Shown here piece after piece: positions 8,231 to 15,322 of a stretch of 64,000 nucleotides of DNA; position 1 is the stretch's first letter, and each line of letters begins with the position of its first letter. Source of the DNA: Streptomyces sp. SS1-1 (GTDB lineage Bacteria > Actinomycetota > Actinomycetes > Streptomycetales > Streptomycetaceae); the NCBI RefSeq assembly GCF_008973465.1, contig NZ_WBXN01000004.1, positions 868,001 to 932,000 of the forward strand, written 5' to 3'. The notes beneath the pieces are model-generated. The model was not told where the DNA came from. It made no database searches and saw only the letters and a list, made by a program, of their open reading frames with translations. The position numbers were made by a program, and so were the translations under genes.

Positions 8231-10207
8231 TCAGGCCGGGGCGCCGACGGCCGCGCGGGTGCCGTCGTGCGCGGGATCGTCGCGCGATGGGCCCGCGTCG
8301 ACGCCGTCGGGGTGGTCGTGGTGCCGCAGGGTGTACGGGACGGGGCGGCGGGGCAGCCAGTGGTCGCGCAGCTTGCGGAACAGGGGCCGGCCGCGGCGCG
8401 GGTTCGGCCGGGGGTCCAGGCGGTACAGGGACAGCAGCCCGGTGCGGCAGCCCACCAGCAGATGGGGCGTGTCGTCCGCGTCCCGGACCATGGCGAGCGC
8501 CTTGGGGTAGTCGGGCAGGTCCTCCAGCAGACCGGTGAACGTCACGCTCGCGTGGTCGTAGGCCGCCAGCTGCATGCCGTACGACGAGGCGACGACGAGT
8601 CCGTCGCCGACGACGGCGTTCTCGACGGTGTTGGACAGCAGCCTGGACCAGCGGGCGGCGACGCCCACGCCGACCTCGATCTCCTTGAGGCCGCCGTCCC
8701 CGACGACGTACAGCCGGCCGTCCTGCACCCAGGCCCGCTTGGGGTATTCGCCCTGGTCGAAGCGCCAGCGCACGCTCGCGTCACCGGAGTCGAGGACGGC
8801 GATGACGCCGTTGCGGGTGATGAGGACGCGGTCGCCGTCGGGGAGGTAGGCGGTCGCCCAGACCGGCAGGCCGTCCACGTCCAGGGCGGTGAGCCGGGTG
8901 CCGTCGGCGGTGTCGAGTTCGACGGCCCCTCCGTTGGTCGCGACCAGGGCCCGGGTGCCGTCCGGGGAGACCGCGACCGTGTGGAGGAGGTCGGGCAGCC
9001 GCAGATGCCAGCGGACGGTGCCGTCGCGGTCGGCGCGGAAGACGACCTGGTCGCGGGTGACGCCGACGCAGCCGCCGGCGAGCGGGGCCACGCGCCGGGT
9101 GAAGCCCCAGCCGGTGGTGTGCTCGGCCTCGACCCGGATCATGGGCCCGGCGGCGGAGTCCTCCACGCGGGCGACGGTCACCCCGGAGTCGGTGGCGCAG
9201 TACAGGGTGCGGGCGTCCTCGCGGGACGGCTGGACGTCCCACACCGCCTGCCGCCGGTGCCCGGTGTCGCGCACGAAGTCCCCGGCGGCGTCCAGTTCGA
9301 CGATCGTGCCGTCCTGGCAGAGGACGTACACCTGGCCGGCATGACCGACCGTCAGATCGCTGAGCTGGTGCGGGAATCCGGTCACCGTGCGCTCGACGCG
9401 CAGGGCACGCCGGGTGTTGTCGAAGATGTGCAGCTCGCCGTCGAAGCCGCCCGCGTAGGCGCGGGTCTGGTCGGGCGAGAACGCGACGAACTCCACGTCG
9501 TCGCGGGCGAACAGCAGCTCGGCCTCCTTCTCCCCCGTGGGGCTCACCACGACGACCCCGTTGGCGACGTCGGCGTTGTCGCCCTCACCGAAGTCCTGGG
9601 TGGCCCAGAACCGGTCGTGCCGGGCGTCGTAGCGGACGCGGTGGATGTTGCCGTCGTCCAGTTTCACCAGCTCGGGAAAGGCGCCGTCGTCGAAGGAGCC
9701 GAACCGCAGGTTCCCGTGCTTGTCCGACACGGCGTGCCGGGTGGGATGTTCGGTGCAGGCCCATTCCATGGGGCTGTCGCCGCAGATGTTCGGCCGGATC
9801 TCCAGCACCTCGAAGGTGTGCAGGTCCAGGACGAGCATCTGCCGGTGGTAGCCGCTGGTGACGAAGACACGGTCGCGCCAGACGCCGATGCCGCGGGAGC
9901 TGCAGGGGGACGGCTCCTCCCGCGGCAGCAACGCCGACCGGTCGCACACCGTCGCCGGGTCGAGCCGGTCGACCAGGTCGAGGGTGTCCAGCGACCACCG
10001 GAACACCGCGCCCATCCTGTCCTTGCCGATCACCCAGCCGTCCGCGGCGGTCAGCCCGTACAGCGGCCGGCCCTCGCGGACGAAGGGCGACGAGGCCACG
10101 AGCCGCAGGTTCTCGTCGAGCAGATGAACACGGCCGTACGTGTCGGACGCGAGGAGTCCCGCGCCGTCGACGTACAGGATTCTGACGATGCGGTCCGTCG
10201 GGTTCAC
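8231..10207 (-). CDS. Second beta-propeller protein (PQQ/quinoprotein-like repeats)
   Basis: A 658-residue protein of repeated short beta-strand units such as RIVRILYVDGAGLLASDTYG, VEFVAFSPDQTRAYAGGFDG, LLHTVAVSPDGTRALVATNG and KRAWVQDGRLYVVGDGG, typical of WD40/quinoprotein-like propellers. No secretion signal is visible. The C-terminal ~60 residues are basic and Pro/His-rich. The GTG start follows GGGAAAGG. It is the first gene of the operon, preceded by three CGGAATTCCG palindromes, and is followed after 93 bp by the WD40 gene. It is distinct from the WD40 protein in repeat wording, so the operon encodes two propellers that could form a scaffold or a substrate pocket. Confidence 0.8.
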   Translation of the reverse strand: MNPTDRIVRILYVDGAGLLASDTYGRVHLLDENLRLVASSPFVREGRPLYGLTAADGWVIGKDRMGAVFRWSLDTLDLVDRLDPATVCDRSALLPREEPSPCSSRGIGVWRDRVFVTSGYHRQMLVLDLHTFEVLEIRPNICGDSPMEWACTEHPTRHAVSDKHGNLRFGSFDDGAFPELVKLDDGNIHRVRYDARHDRFWATQDFGEGDNADVANGVVVVSPTGEKEAELLFARDDVEFVAFSPDQTRAYAGGFDGELHIFDNTRRALRVERTVTGFPHQLSDLTVGHAGQVYVLCQDGTIVELDAAGDFVRDTGHRRQAVWDVQPSREDARTLYCATDSGVTVARVEDSAAGPMIRVEAEHTTGWGFTRRVAPLAGGCVGVTRDQVVFRADRDGTVRWHLRLPDLLHTVAVSPDGTRALVATNGGAVELDTADGTRLTALDVDGLPVWATAYLPDGDRVLITRNGVIAVLDSGDASVRWRFDQGEYPKRAWVQDGRLYVVGDGGLKEIEVGVGVAARWSRLLSNTVENAVVGDGLVVASSYGMQLAAYDHASVTFTGLLEDLPDYPKALAMVRDADDTPHLLVGCRTGLLSLYRLDPRPNPRRGRPLFRKLRDHWLPRRPVPYTLRHHDHPDGVDAGPSRDDPAHDGTRAAVGAPA

Positions 10208-10233
10208 GATGCCTTTCCCGGCCTTTCTCGGAA

Positions 10234-10285
10234 CGGAATTCCGGTGTTCCCGGAATTCCGTCGGTTCGCGGATCGCGGAATTCCG
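10234..10285. promoter_or_regulatory. Three CGGAATTCCG palindromes, candidate operator
   Basis: Three perfect copies of the 10-bp palindrome CGGAATTCCG lie at 10234-10243, 10251-10260 and 10276-10285, directly upstream of the first gene of the six-gene operon (start 10207). GGAAC...GTTCC arms also flank the first copy. Spacing is 17 and 25 bp start to start. The remaining bases of the 174-bp gap (10208-10381) show nothing else I can name. No dedicated regulator lies in the operon, so the binding protein is unknown. Confidence 0.6.
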
Positions 10286-10381
10286 GGGGTGCTGGAGATG
10301 CGGGGACGCCGGGATGTCCCGGCGGCGAAATCAGAGCCGCTTCACAGAGACCGCGTCACAAGGACCGCCTCAGGGGCCGGC

Positions 10382-10921
10382 TCACTTGTTGGACTCGACG
10401 CCCTCGCGGACCGGGCCGTCGTCGTCATCGTCGTCGTCATCGTCATCGTCGTCGTCCCGGTCGTCGTCATCGTCATCGTCGTCGTCGAAGTCGTCGCCGG
10501 CGTTCGACCCGGTGCCGGTGCCGGTCCCCGGGGAGGTGGCGCAGTCGTCTGCGCTCGCGGCGGCCACCCTGTTGACGATCTCGCCGGTGGCGGCGTCGAC
10601 GGTGACCGTGACCGGGCCCTTCCCCTGGTCGATGGTCACCTTCCAGACGCTGCTGCCGTTCCGGGTGCTGAGCGACACCGCGGTGACCCGGCCGTCGCCC
10701 AGCCGGCGGATGACCGCTTCCGTGGCGCCGGCCACGGTGCTCACCGCCTGGCCCGAGGCCGCCCGGGTGCCGAGCCCGGACGACGTGTCCGTGCGCACCC
10801 GCACGGACGACGACTCCTGGGCGGAGGACGTGTCCGTCACCTCGCCGCCCATGGCGATTCCAGCGCCGCCCACCATGATTCCGCTCACCACGATGGCCGC
10901 TATCGCATTCCGCTTCCGCAT
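10382..10921 (-). CDS. Secreted PepSY-domain protein with poly-Asp tail
   Basis: A 179-residue exported protein. The N-terminus is a signal peptide (MRKRNAIAAIVVSGIMVGGAGIA region, cleavage probably near residue 25). A PepSY-like unit (about residues 60-120) carries AVSTVAGATEAVIRRLGDGR, SVWKVTIDQGKG and the typical VTVDAATGEIVNR ending. The C-terminal 50 residues are a Gly/Thr linker and then a run of about 25 aspartates broken by one Phe and one Arg. PepSY domains often inhibit proteases or act in cell-envelope signalling; the acidic tail probably binds cations. It lies downstream of a response regulator gene and has a GGAGGG ribosome site. Confidence 0.85.
   Translation of the reverse strand: MRKRNAIAAIVVSGIMVGGAGIAMGGEVTDTSSAQESSSVRVRTDTSSGLGTRAASGQAVSTVAGATEAVIRRLGDGRVTAVSLSTRNGSSVWKVTIDQGKGPVTVTVDAATGEIVNRVAAASADDCATSPGTGTGTGSNAGDDFDDDDDDDDDRDDDDDDDDDDDDDGPVREGVESNK
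10411..10497 (-). repeat. (GAY)n low-complexity tract encoding poly-Asp
   Basis: Imperfect trinucleotide repeat, GTC/ATC on the plus strand, which is GAC/GAT read on the coding strand. It encodes the acidic tail of the PepSY protein and is prone to slippage length variation. Confidence 0.8.
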
Positions 10922-11034
10922 GGTTTTCCCTCCACGTCGTCGGTTGTGACACCGATGAGTATTGGGCGGCGGCGGCCTCGAATCAGCGCTCTGATCTCAA
11001 CGTTGGCCGAGCGCTCGCGGACTCTTGTCGGCTC

Positions 11035-11784
11035 TTAACCGTCTGCTGGAGGTTCCTTGTCCCAGGGCGGTGACAGGCGGAATCCCGCCCGGTGCACGGT
11101 GGTGATCCAGGACGGGTCGCCGAGGTGGCGGCGCAGCGCCGCCACATGGACGTCCAGGGTCCGGTCGGGGCCGAAGAAGTGGGGCCCCCACACCTCGTCC
11201 ATGATCTGCCGGCGGAACCGGACGGCCCCCGGCTCGCCGGCGAGGCAGGCGAGCACGCCGAACTCCTGGGGGGTGAGCCGGAGTCGGCGGCCGTGGAGGG
11301 TGGCCTGCCGGGTGTGCCGGTCCACGGTGAGCGGGCCGATCCGCCGCACCTGGGCGGCCGGAGAGGGAGCGCGCCGCCCGGGAGACGGGGTGACGGCCCG
11401 GAGTCGGGCCACCAACTCCCGTACGCCGAACGGCTTCACGAGGTAGTCGTCCGCGCCGGTCTCCGGTCCGGCGACGCGGTCGGTCTCCTCGCCGTCGGCG
11501 CCGATCACGACGATGGGGACGGTGGAGCGGGAGCGCAGGGCGCGGCAGACGTCGAGGCCGTCCATGTCGGGCAGGCCCAGGTCGAGCAGGACGAGGTCGG
11601 TGGAGCGGGCCGCGAGCGCGGTGGCGCCGGTGGCGGCGCGGTCCACGGTGTAGCCGTACCGGCGCAGCCCTTCGGTCAGGGGCCCGGCGAGCCGGTCGTC
11701 CTCCTCGACCAGCAGCAACCGCACAGAGGGTTCGTCGCCGCCGGTCCGGTCCAGGGGCTCGGGGAGGTCGGTCGCTGGTGGCAC
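11035..11784 (-). CDS. OmpR-family response regulator with altered receiver switch
   Basis: A 249-residue response regulator. Receiver domain (residues 21-130): acidic pocket Glu27/Glu28/Asp29, phosphoacceptor Asp68 in VLLDLGLPDMDG, and Lys117 in VKPFG. The conserved Thr/Ser at the end of beta-4 (ITAR in its paralogue) is Gly here (VIGAD), which may weaken phosphorylation-driven switching. The winged-helix DNA-binding domain (about 150-240) includes LTPQEFGVLACLAGEPGAV and DVHVAALRRHLGD. The GTG start has GAGGAG 6 nt upstream. It is clearly paralogous to the regulator at 13414-14208. It has no kinase of its own nearby, so it may share the adjacent one. Confidence 0.88.
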   Translation of the reverse strand: MPPATDLPEPLDRTGGDEPSVRLLLVEEDDRLAGPLTEGLRRYGYTVDRAATGATALAARSTDLVLLDLGLPDMDGLDVCRALRSRSTVPIVVIGADGEETDRVAGPETGADDYLVKPFGVRELVARLRAVTPSPGRRAPSPAAQVRRIGPLTVDRHTRQATLHGRRLRLTPQEFGVLACLAGEPGAVRFRRQIMDEVWGPHFFGPDRTLDVHVAALRRHLGDPSWITTVHRAGFRLSPPWDKEPPADG

Positions 11785-11968
11785 GGGTGTCTCCTCGGCG
11801 GGCCGGGGGCTGACGGAGCGGACGGTCGCCCACCGAGGGAGTGCCTGCGGGACGCACGCCGAGTGATGCCCCGACCTTATGCCCGGAAGTGGCGGGGTTG
11901 GTCCAGTGCCCGGCCAGGAAACGGTTAGTGGACGGCCAATCTTCCGGCCGCCGGAACCGCCCGGCCGG

Positions 11969-13417
11969 TCAGAACACCGAGACCCATTCCTCCTGTTCGG
12001 CCGGGCGCGGGCGGCGGGGTGCCGCCGTGGGCTGTCCGCCCGCCGGGCGCAGCCGGACCACGGCGTCCAGTCCGCCGCCGGGCGCGGCTTCGAGGACGAC
12101 GTCGCCGCCGCCGGCCCGGGTCAGCTGGCGCACGATGGGCAGGCCGAGGCCGGTGCCCTCGTGGTAGGAGTCGGCGGCCCGCCAGAACCGGTCGAAGGCG
12201 CGCTCCCGTTCGGACTCGGTCATGCCGGGGCCCTGGTCGATCACATGGAGTTCGACGGTGTCGGACCGCTGGTCGCCGGAGCGCCGGGTGGCCAGGGTGA
12301 TCGTGGTGCCGGGCGGCGCGACCCGCAGCGCGTTGGACAGCAGGTTGTCGATGACCTGCTCGAGGGCTCCGGGGACCGCCCAGACCTGCCCGGCCGGGTC
12401 GCCGGTCACGACGATGTCGACATAGTGCTCGGCGGCGAACGCGGTCCAGGTGCCGGCGCGGTCGGCGACGACGGCGTCGAGGTCGGTGGCCTCCGGCGCG
12501 GTCGCGGAGTTCTCCAGCCGGGCCAGGGCGAGCAGTCCGTGCACCATGCGGCCCAGGCGTTCCACCTCCCCGACGGCCTCGTCGAGGCTGTCGTGGGCGC
12601 GCGGGTCCAGGTAGGGCTCGAAGTTCTCCAGCCGCAGCCGCAGCGCGGTGAGCGGGGTCTTGAGCTGGTGGGACGCCTCGGAGGCGAACGCCCGCTGCGC
12701 CTGGAGCAGATGCTGCAGCCGCGCCGCGGTGCGGGTGAACGTGTCGGCGAGGCGCCGCAGTTCGGGCGGGCCCTGCGAGGTGGTGGGCGGCGCCTTGAGG
12801 CTGCCGTCGGCGAGTTCGGCGGTGGCGCGCTCCAGGGCCCGTACGGGGCCGGTGACCCAGTGGGCGAGCGCGAAGGCGATCGCGGCGACGGCCACCAGGA
12901 CGCCGAGGCCGATCAGACCGAGGGTCATCCAGATGCCGTGGATCTTCGCGGTGACCGGGGCGACCGGGTAGGAGACGCGGACCACGCAGCGGACGACCGA
13001 GCCGGAGGAGCCTGGCACGGTGACGGTGAACGCGTCGCCCTGGACGACGCGGTCCTCGCGGGTGGTGGACAGGGAGCGGTCGCGCAGGGCGGCGGCGATG
13101 TCGGGCTCGGCGGACAGGTCGGTGCCGACGGCGGTGGCCTTGTCGGAGTCGGCGAGCACCTTGCCCCTGTCGTCGACGACGATGACGTGGCTGCCGTTCC
13201 CGTCGATGAAGTCGGCGACCAGTTCGGGGATGTCGGACGCGGCCCGCTGCTCGACCCGGACCTCCAGGGCCTGGGCGAGCAGTTCCGCCGAGTGGCGTCC
13301 GTCGCCGGTGAAGCGGGAGATCTCGCCGCGGGCGTAGAAGTAGCCGAGGGGCACCTCCAGGCCGAGCAGGACGAGCATCGTCAGGCTGAGGTAGCTGAGC
13401 AGGAGCCTGCGGGTCAC
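11969..13417 (-). CDS. Sensor histidine kinase (HAMP, HisKA, HATPase)
   Basis: A 482-residue membrane kinase. TM1 (about residues 7-28), an extracytoplasmic sensor region (30-160) with the SHVIVVDDRGKVLADSD strand, TM2 (about 163-187), HAMP (188-240), HisKA with His250 in ASHQLKTPLTALR, and HATPase with N (NLLSNALRVA), G1 (DQGPGM) and G2 (GTGLGLPIV) boxes. The GTG at 13417 overlaps the stop of the response regulator (GTGA), so the pair is co-translated. The stimulus is unknown; the adjacent acidic exported proteins suggest an envelope or cation signal, which is inference. Confidence 0.93.
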   Translation of the reverse strand: MTRRLLLSYLSLTMLVLLGLEVPLGYFYARGEISRFTGDGRHSAELLAQALEVRVEQRAASDIPELVADFIDGNGSHVIVVDDRGKVLADSDKATAVGTDLSAEPDIAAALRDRSLSTTREDRVVQGDAFTVTVPGSSGSVVRCVVRVSYPVAPVTAKIHGIWMTLGLIGLGVLVAVAAIAFALAHWVTGPVRALERATAELADGSLKAPPTTSQGPPELRRLADTFTRTAARLQHLLQAQRAFASEASHQLKTPLTALRLRLENFEPYLDPRAHDSLDEAVGEVERLGRMVHGLLALARLENSATAPEATDLDAVVADRAGTWTAFAAEHYVDIVVTGDPAGQVWAVPGALEQVIDNLLSNALRVAPPGTTITLATRRSGDQRSDTVELHVIDQGPGMTESERERAFDRFWRAADSYHEGTGLGLPIVRQLTRAGGGDVVLEAAPGGGLDAVVRLRPAGGQPTAAPRRPRPAEQEEWVSVF

Positions 13418-14208
13418 CGGAAGGTCTCCCCGGTCCCCTGCCACGCGGGTACGGCGGTCGTGGGGGCGGGCGGTGTGGGGCCGTCGGGCGGCTGGAGCCG
13501 GAAGCCGACGCCGCGGATGGTGTCGATCCAGGCGGAGTCGCCGAGTTTGCGGCGCAGGGCGGCGATGTGCACGTCCAGGGTCTTGGTGGGGCCGAAGTAG
13601 TTGGGCTGCCACACGGTGTCCAGGATGTGCTGCCGGGTGCAGACCGCTCCGGGGTCGTCGGCCAGGCAGACCAGCAGGTCGTACTCCTTCGGCGACAGGG
13701 ACACCGGTTCCTGGCCGAGGTGGACCTGGCGGGTCCGGCGGTCGATCGTCAGCGGGCCGATCCGCTGGGGGCCGCCGGACGGCCGGCCCGGCGTACCGGC
13801 GCCGGGGGCCGCCGCGCCCGCGGGCCCGGACGGGGCGGGGGCGCCCGCCGCGTAGGCGGTCTGCGAGCGCCGGGTGACGGCCCTGATCCGGGCGATCAAC
13901 TCCCGGACGCCGAACGGCTTGGACAGGTAGTCGTCGGCGCCGATCTCCAGGCCGAGGACCCGGTCGACCTCGTCGCTCCGGGCGGTGATCATGATGATGG
14001 GCACCTGGGAGCGGAGCCGCAGCGCCCGGCACACCTCGATGCCGTCGATGTCGGGCAGGCCCAGGTCCAGAAGGACCATGTCGCAGGGTCCGGCGGCGAG
14101 ACCCTCCGATCCGGTGCGGGCGCGGTCGACGGTGAAGCCGAAGCGGCTCAGTCCTTCCATCAGCGGGCCGGCCACCCGATCGTCGTCCTCGATCAGCAAG
14201 ACACGCAT
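13414..14208 (-). CDS. OmpR-family response regulator
   Basis: A 264-residue regulator paired with the kinase at 11969-13417. Receiver: acidic Glu7/Asp8/Asp9, phosphoacceptor Asp48 in VLLDLGLPDIDG, Thr in MITARSDEVD and Lys97 in LSKPFG. A Gly/Pro/Ala-rich linker (about 120-148) joins the winged-helix domain containing LSPKEYDLLVCLADDPGAV and LDVHIAALRRKLGDSAWIDT. The ATG at 14208 has no strong ribosome site. It is similar along its length to the regulator at 11035-11784, so the two arose by duplication; this copy keeps all receiver signature residues. Confidence 0.93.
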   Translation of the reverse strand: MRVLLIEDDDRVAGPLMEGLSRFGFTVDRARTGSEGLAAGPCDMVLLDLGLPDIDGIEVCRALRLRSQVPIIMITARSDEVDRVLGLEIGADDYLSKPFGVRELIARIRAVTRRSQTAYAAGAPAPSGPAGAAAPGAGTPGRPSGGPQRIGPLTIDRRTRQVHLGQEPVSLSPKEYDLLVCLADDPGAVCTRQHILDTVWQPNYFGPTKTLDVHIAALRRKLGDSAWIDTIRGVGFRLQPPDGPTPPAPTTAVPAWQGTGETFR

Positions 14209-14620
14209 TCGGCAGACTCACAAGGGGGTTGGGGAGGGGCGGGGAGTCGAGCGGAGGGGCGGGGAGGCGCCGGCGGCCGAGCGGCGGCCGGTGGACACGG
14301 GAGGACGGCAGCCCCTCGGCGGATCCGACGCGCGGCCCGCCACCGTCGAGTACGTACGCGGGGCTTCCGCTGTTCACCCGGTTTGATGTGTCATCACTCT
14401 CGTGGCGGGGCCCGGACGTTGTGACGATCATGGCGGGAGCGGAACGTTGGACGTTCCTTAACCTTCCGCTGGCAGAGCACTGCCCGGCCCCTACTCGCGG
14501 TTCCCTAGGGTGAGGGGACGGGCCGGCCGGGCGGTGTGCGACACAGCCCGCCGGCGGCTTCCCGCACCGCGGCCCTTGCGCGGCGGGAGCGGCCAACTCC
14601 CGGAAGAGAGAAAGGACACC
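14209..14620. promoter_or_regulatory. 412-bp divergent intergenic region with 7-3-7 palindrome
   Basis: This gap separates the divergent response regulator and the poly-Asp membrane protein. It holds a 14-bp direct repeat GGAGGGGCGGGGAG at 14233-14246 and 14253-14266, and a perfect inverted repeat GGAACGT-TGG-ACGTTCC at 14441-14457, about 165 bp upstream of the plus-strand gene. The inverted repeat is a plausible site for one of the response regulators. I see no convincing gene in the gap. Confidence 0.5.
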
Positions 14621-15274
14621 GTGTCACGCGACTCCGACGCCGGACCCTCGTGGTTCGCGCACACCGACACGACGGGCCCCTCCGGTCCGCGCCGGGACGT
14701 CCACGCCGGCCGTCCGGGCGGCCGGGCCGACGCGGACGGGCCACTCGACGCCACCACTCGCGGTGACGCGTTCGTCATCACCGAGCTGCCGGAACCCCCG
14801 TCCTCCGCTCCGGAGACGGACCGGACGGTTCCGGACCCGGACGCCGACCGCACGCGGGTGGACCGTGCGGGGCTGTGGGAGCGGCTGGGCGACCGGAAGG
14901 CGACGGCCGTCACCGCGGCGGTCGCGGGCGGTGTCCTCCTCGGTGTGCTGCTCGTGATGTCGATGGTCACCGACGGCATCACGTTCACCTCGGACGCGAC
15001 CCAGCCCGCCGGGGACGGCACGTCGATCATCACGCCCACGGAGTTGCCCGGCGGGGCCGCCCCGGCCGCCCCCTCCCCGCCGGACGAGTCGCCCACCCCC
15101 GAGGAGCCCCCCGCGGCGGACTCCCCCTCCCCGTCGGACCCGGCGAGCGGTCGGCCCGGAGGCACCGCGTCCCCGGACGACGATGACGACCACGACGACG
15201 ATGATGACGACGACGATGACGACGCGGACGACCACGACGACGATGATGATGACGACGACGATGACGACGACTGA
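14621..15274 (+). CDS. Single-pass membrane protein with extracellular poly-Asp tail
   Basis: Unrecognised protein of 217 residues. A charged cytoplasmic N-terminus (about 100 residues) leads to one transmembrane helix around VTAAVAGGVLLGVLLVMSMV. Then come a Pro/Ser/Ala-rich linker and a C-terminal run of about 30 aspartates broken by a few His and one Ala. The GTG start at 14621 is chosen for its AAAGGA ribosome site. With a positive-inside topology the acidic tail would be outside the membrane and could bind Ca2+ or other cations. It mirrors the acidic tail of the secreted PepSY protein at the other end of the two-component cluster. Confidence 0.78.
   Translation: MSRDSDAGPSWFAHTDTTGPSGPRRDVHAGRPGGRADADGPLDATTRGDAFVITELPEPPSSAPETDRTVPDPDADRTRVDRAGLWERLGDRKATAVTAAVAGGVLLGVLLVMSMVTDGITFTSDATQPAGDGTSIITPTELPGGAAPAAPSPPDESPTPEEPPAADSPSPSDPASGRPGGTASPDDDDDHDDDDDDDDDDADDHDDDDDDDDDDDD
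15175..15271 (+). repeat. (GAY)n low-complexity tract encoding poly-Asp/His
   Basis: Near-perfect GAC/GAT repeat that encodes the Asp-rich tail of the membrane protein, broken by CAC (His) and GCG (Ala) codons. A tract of the same codon composition ends the PepSY gene about 5 kb away. Confidence 0.8.
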
Positions 15275-15322
15275 GGCGGACGGCCGCTGACCGCCTCTCC
15301 TGAAGGAAGGGCCGCCGCTGAC

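Noticed and set aside
2847..10207. Riboflavin biosynthesis operon
   Set aside because: Only GTP cyclohydrolase II is shared with riboflavin synthesis; RibB, RibD, RibE and RibH are absent and the other genes do not belong to that pathway.
10999..11040. Shared AACGTTGG and CTTAACC words upstream of both poly-Asp genes as a full regulatory module
   Set aside because: Spacing differs between the two loci and CTTAACC at 11034 includes the stop codon of the regulator gene, so only the AACGTTGG word was kept as a weak hint.
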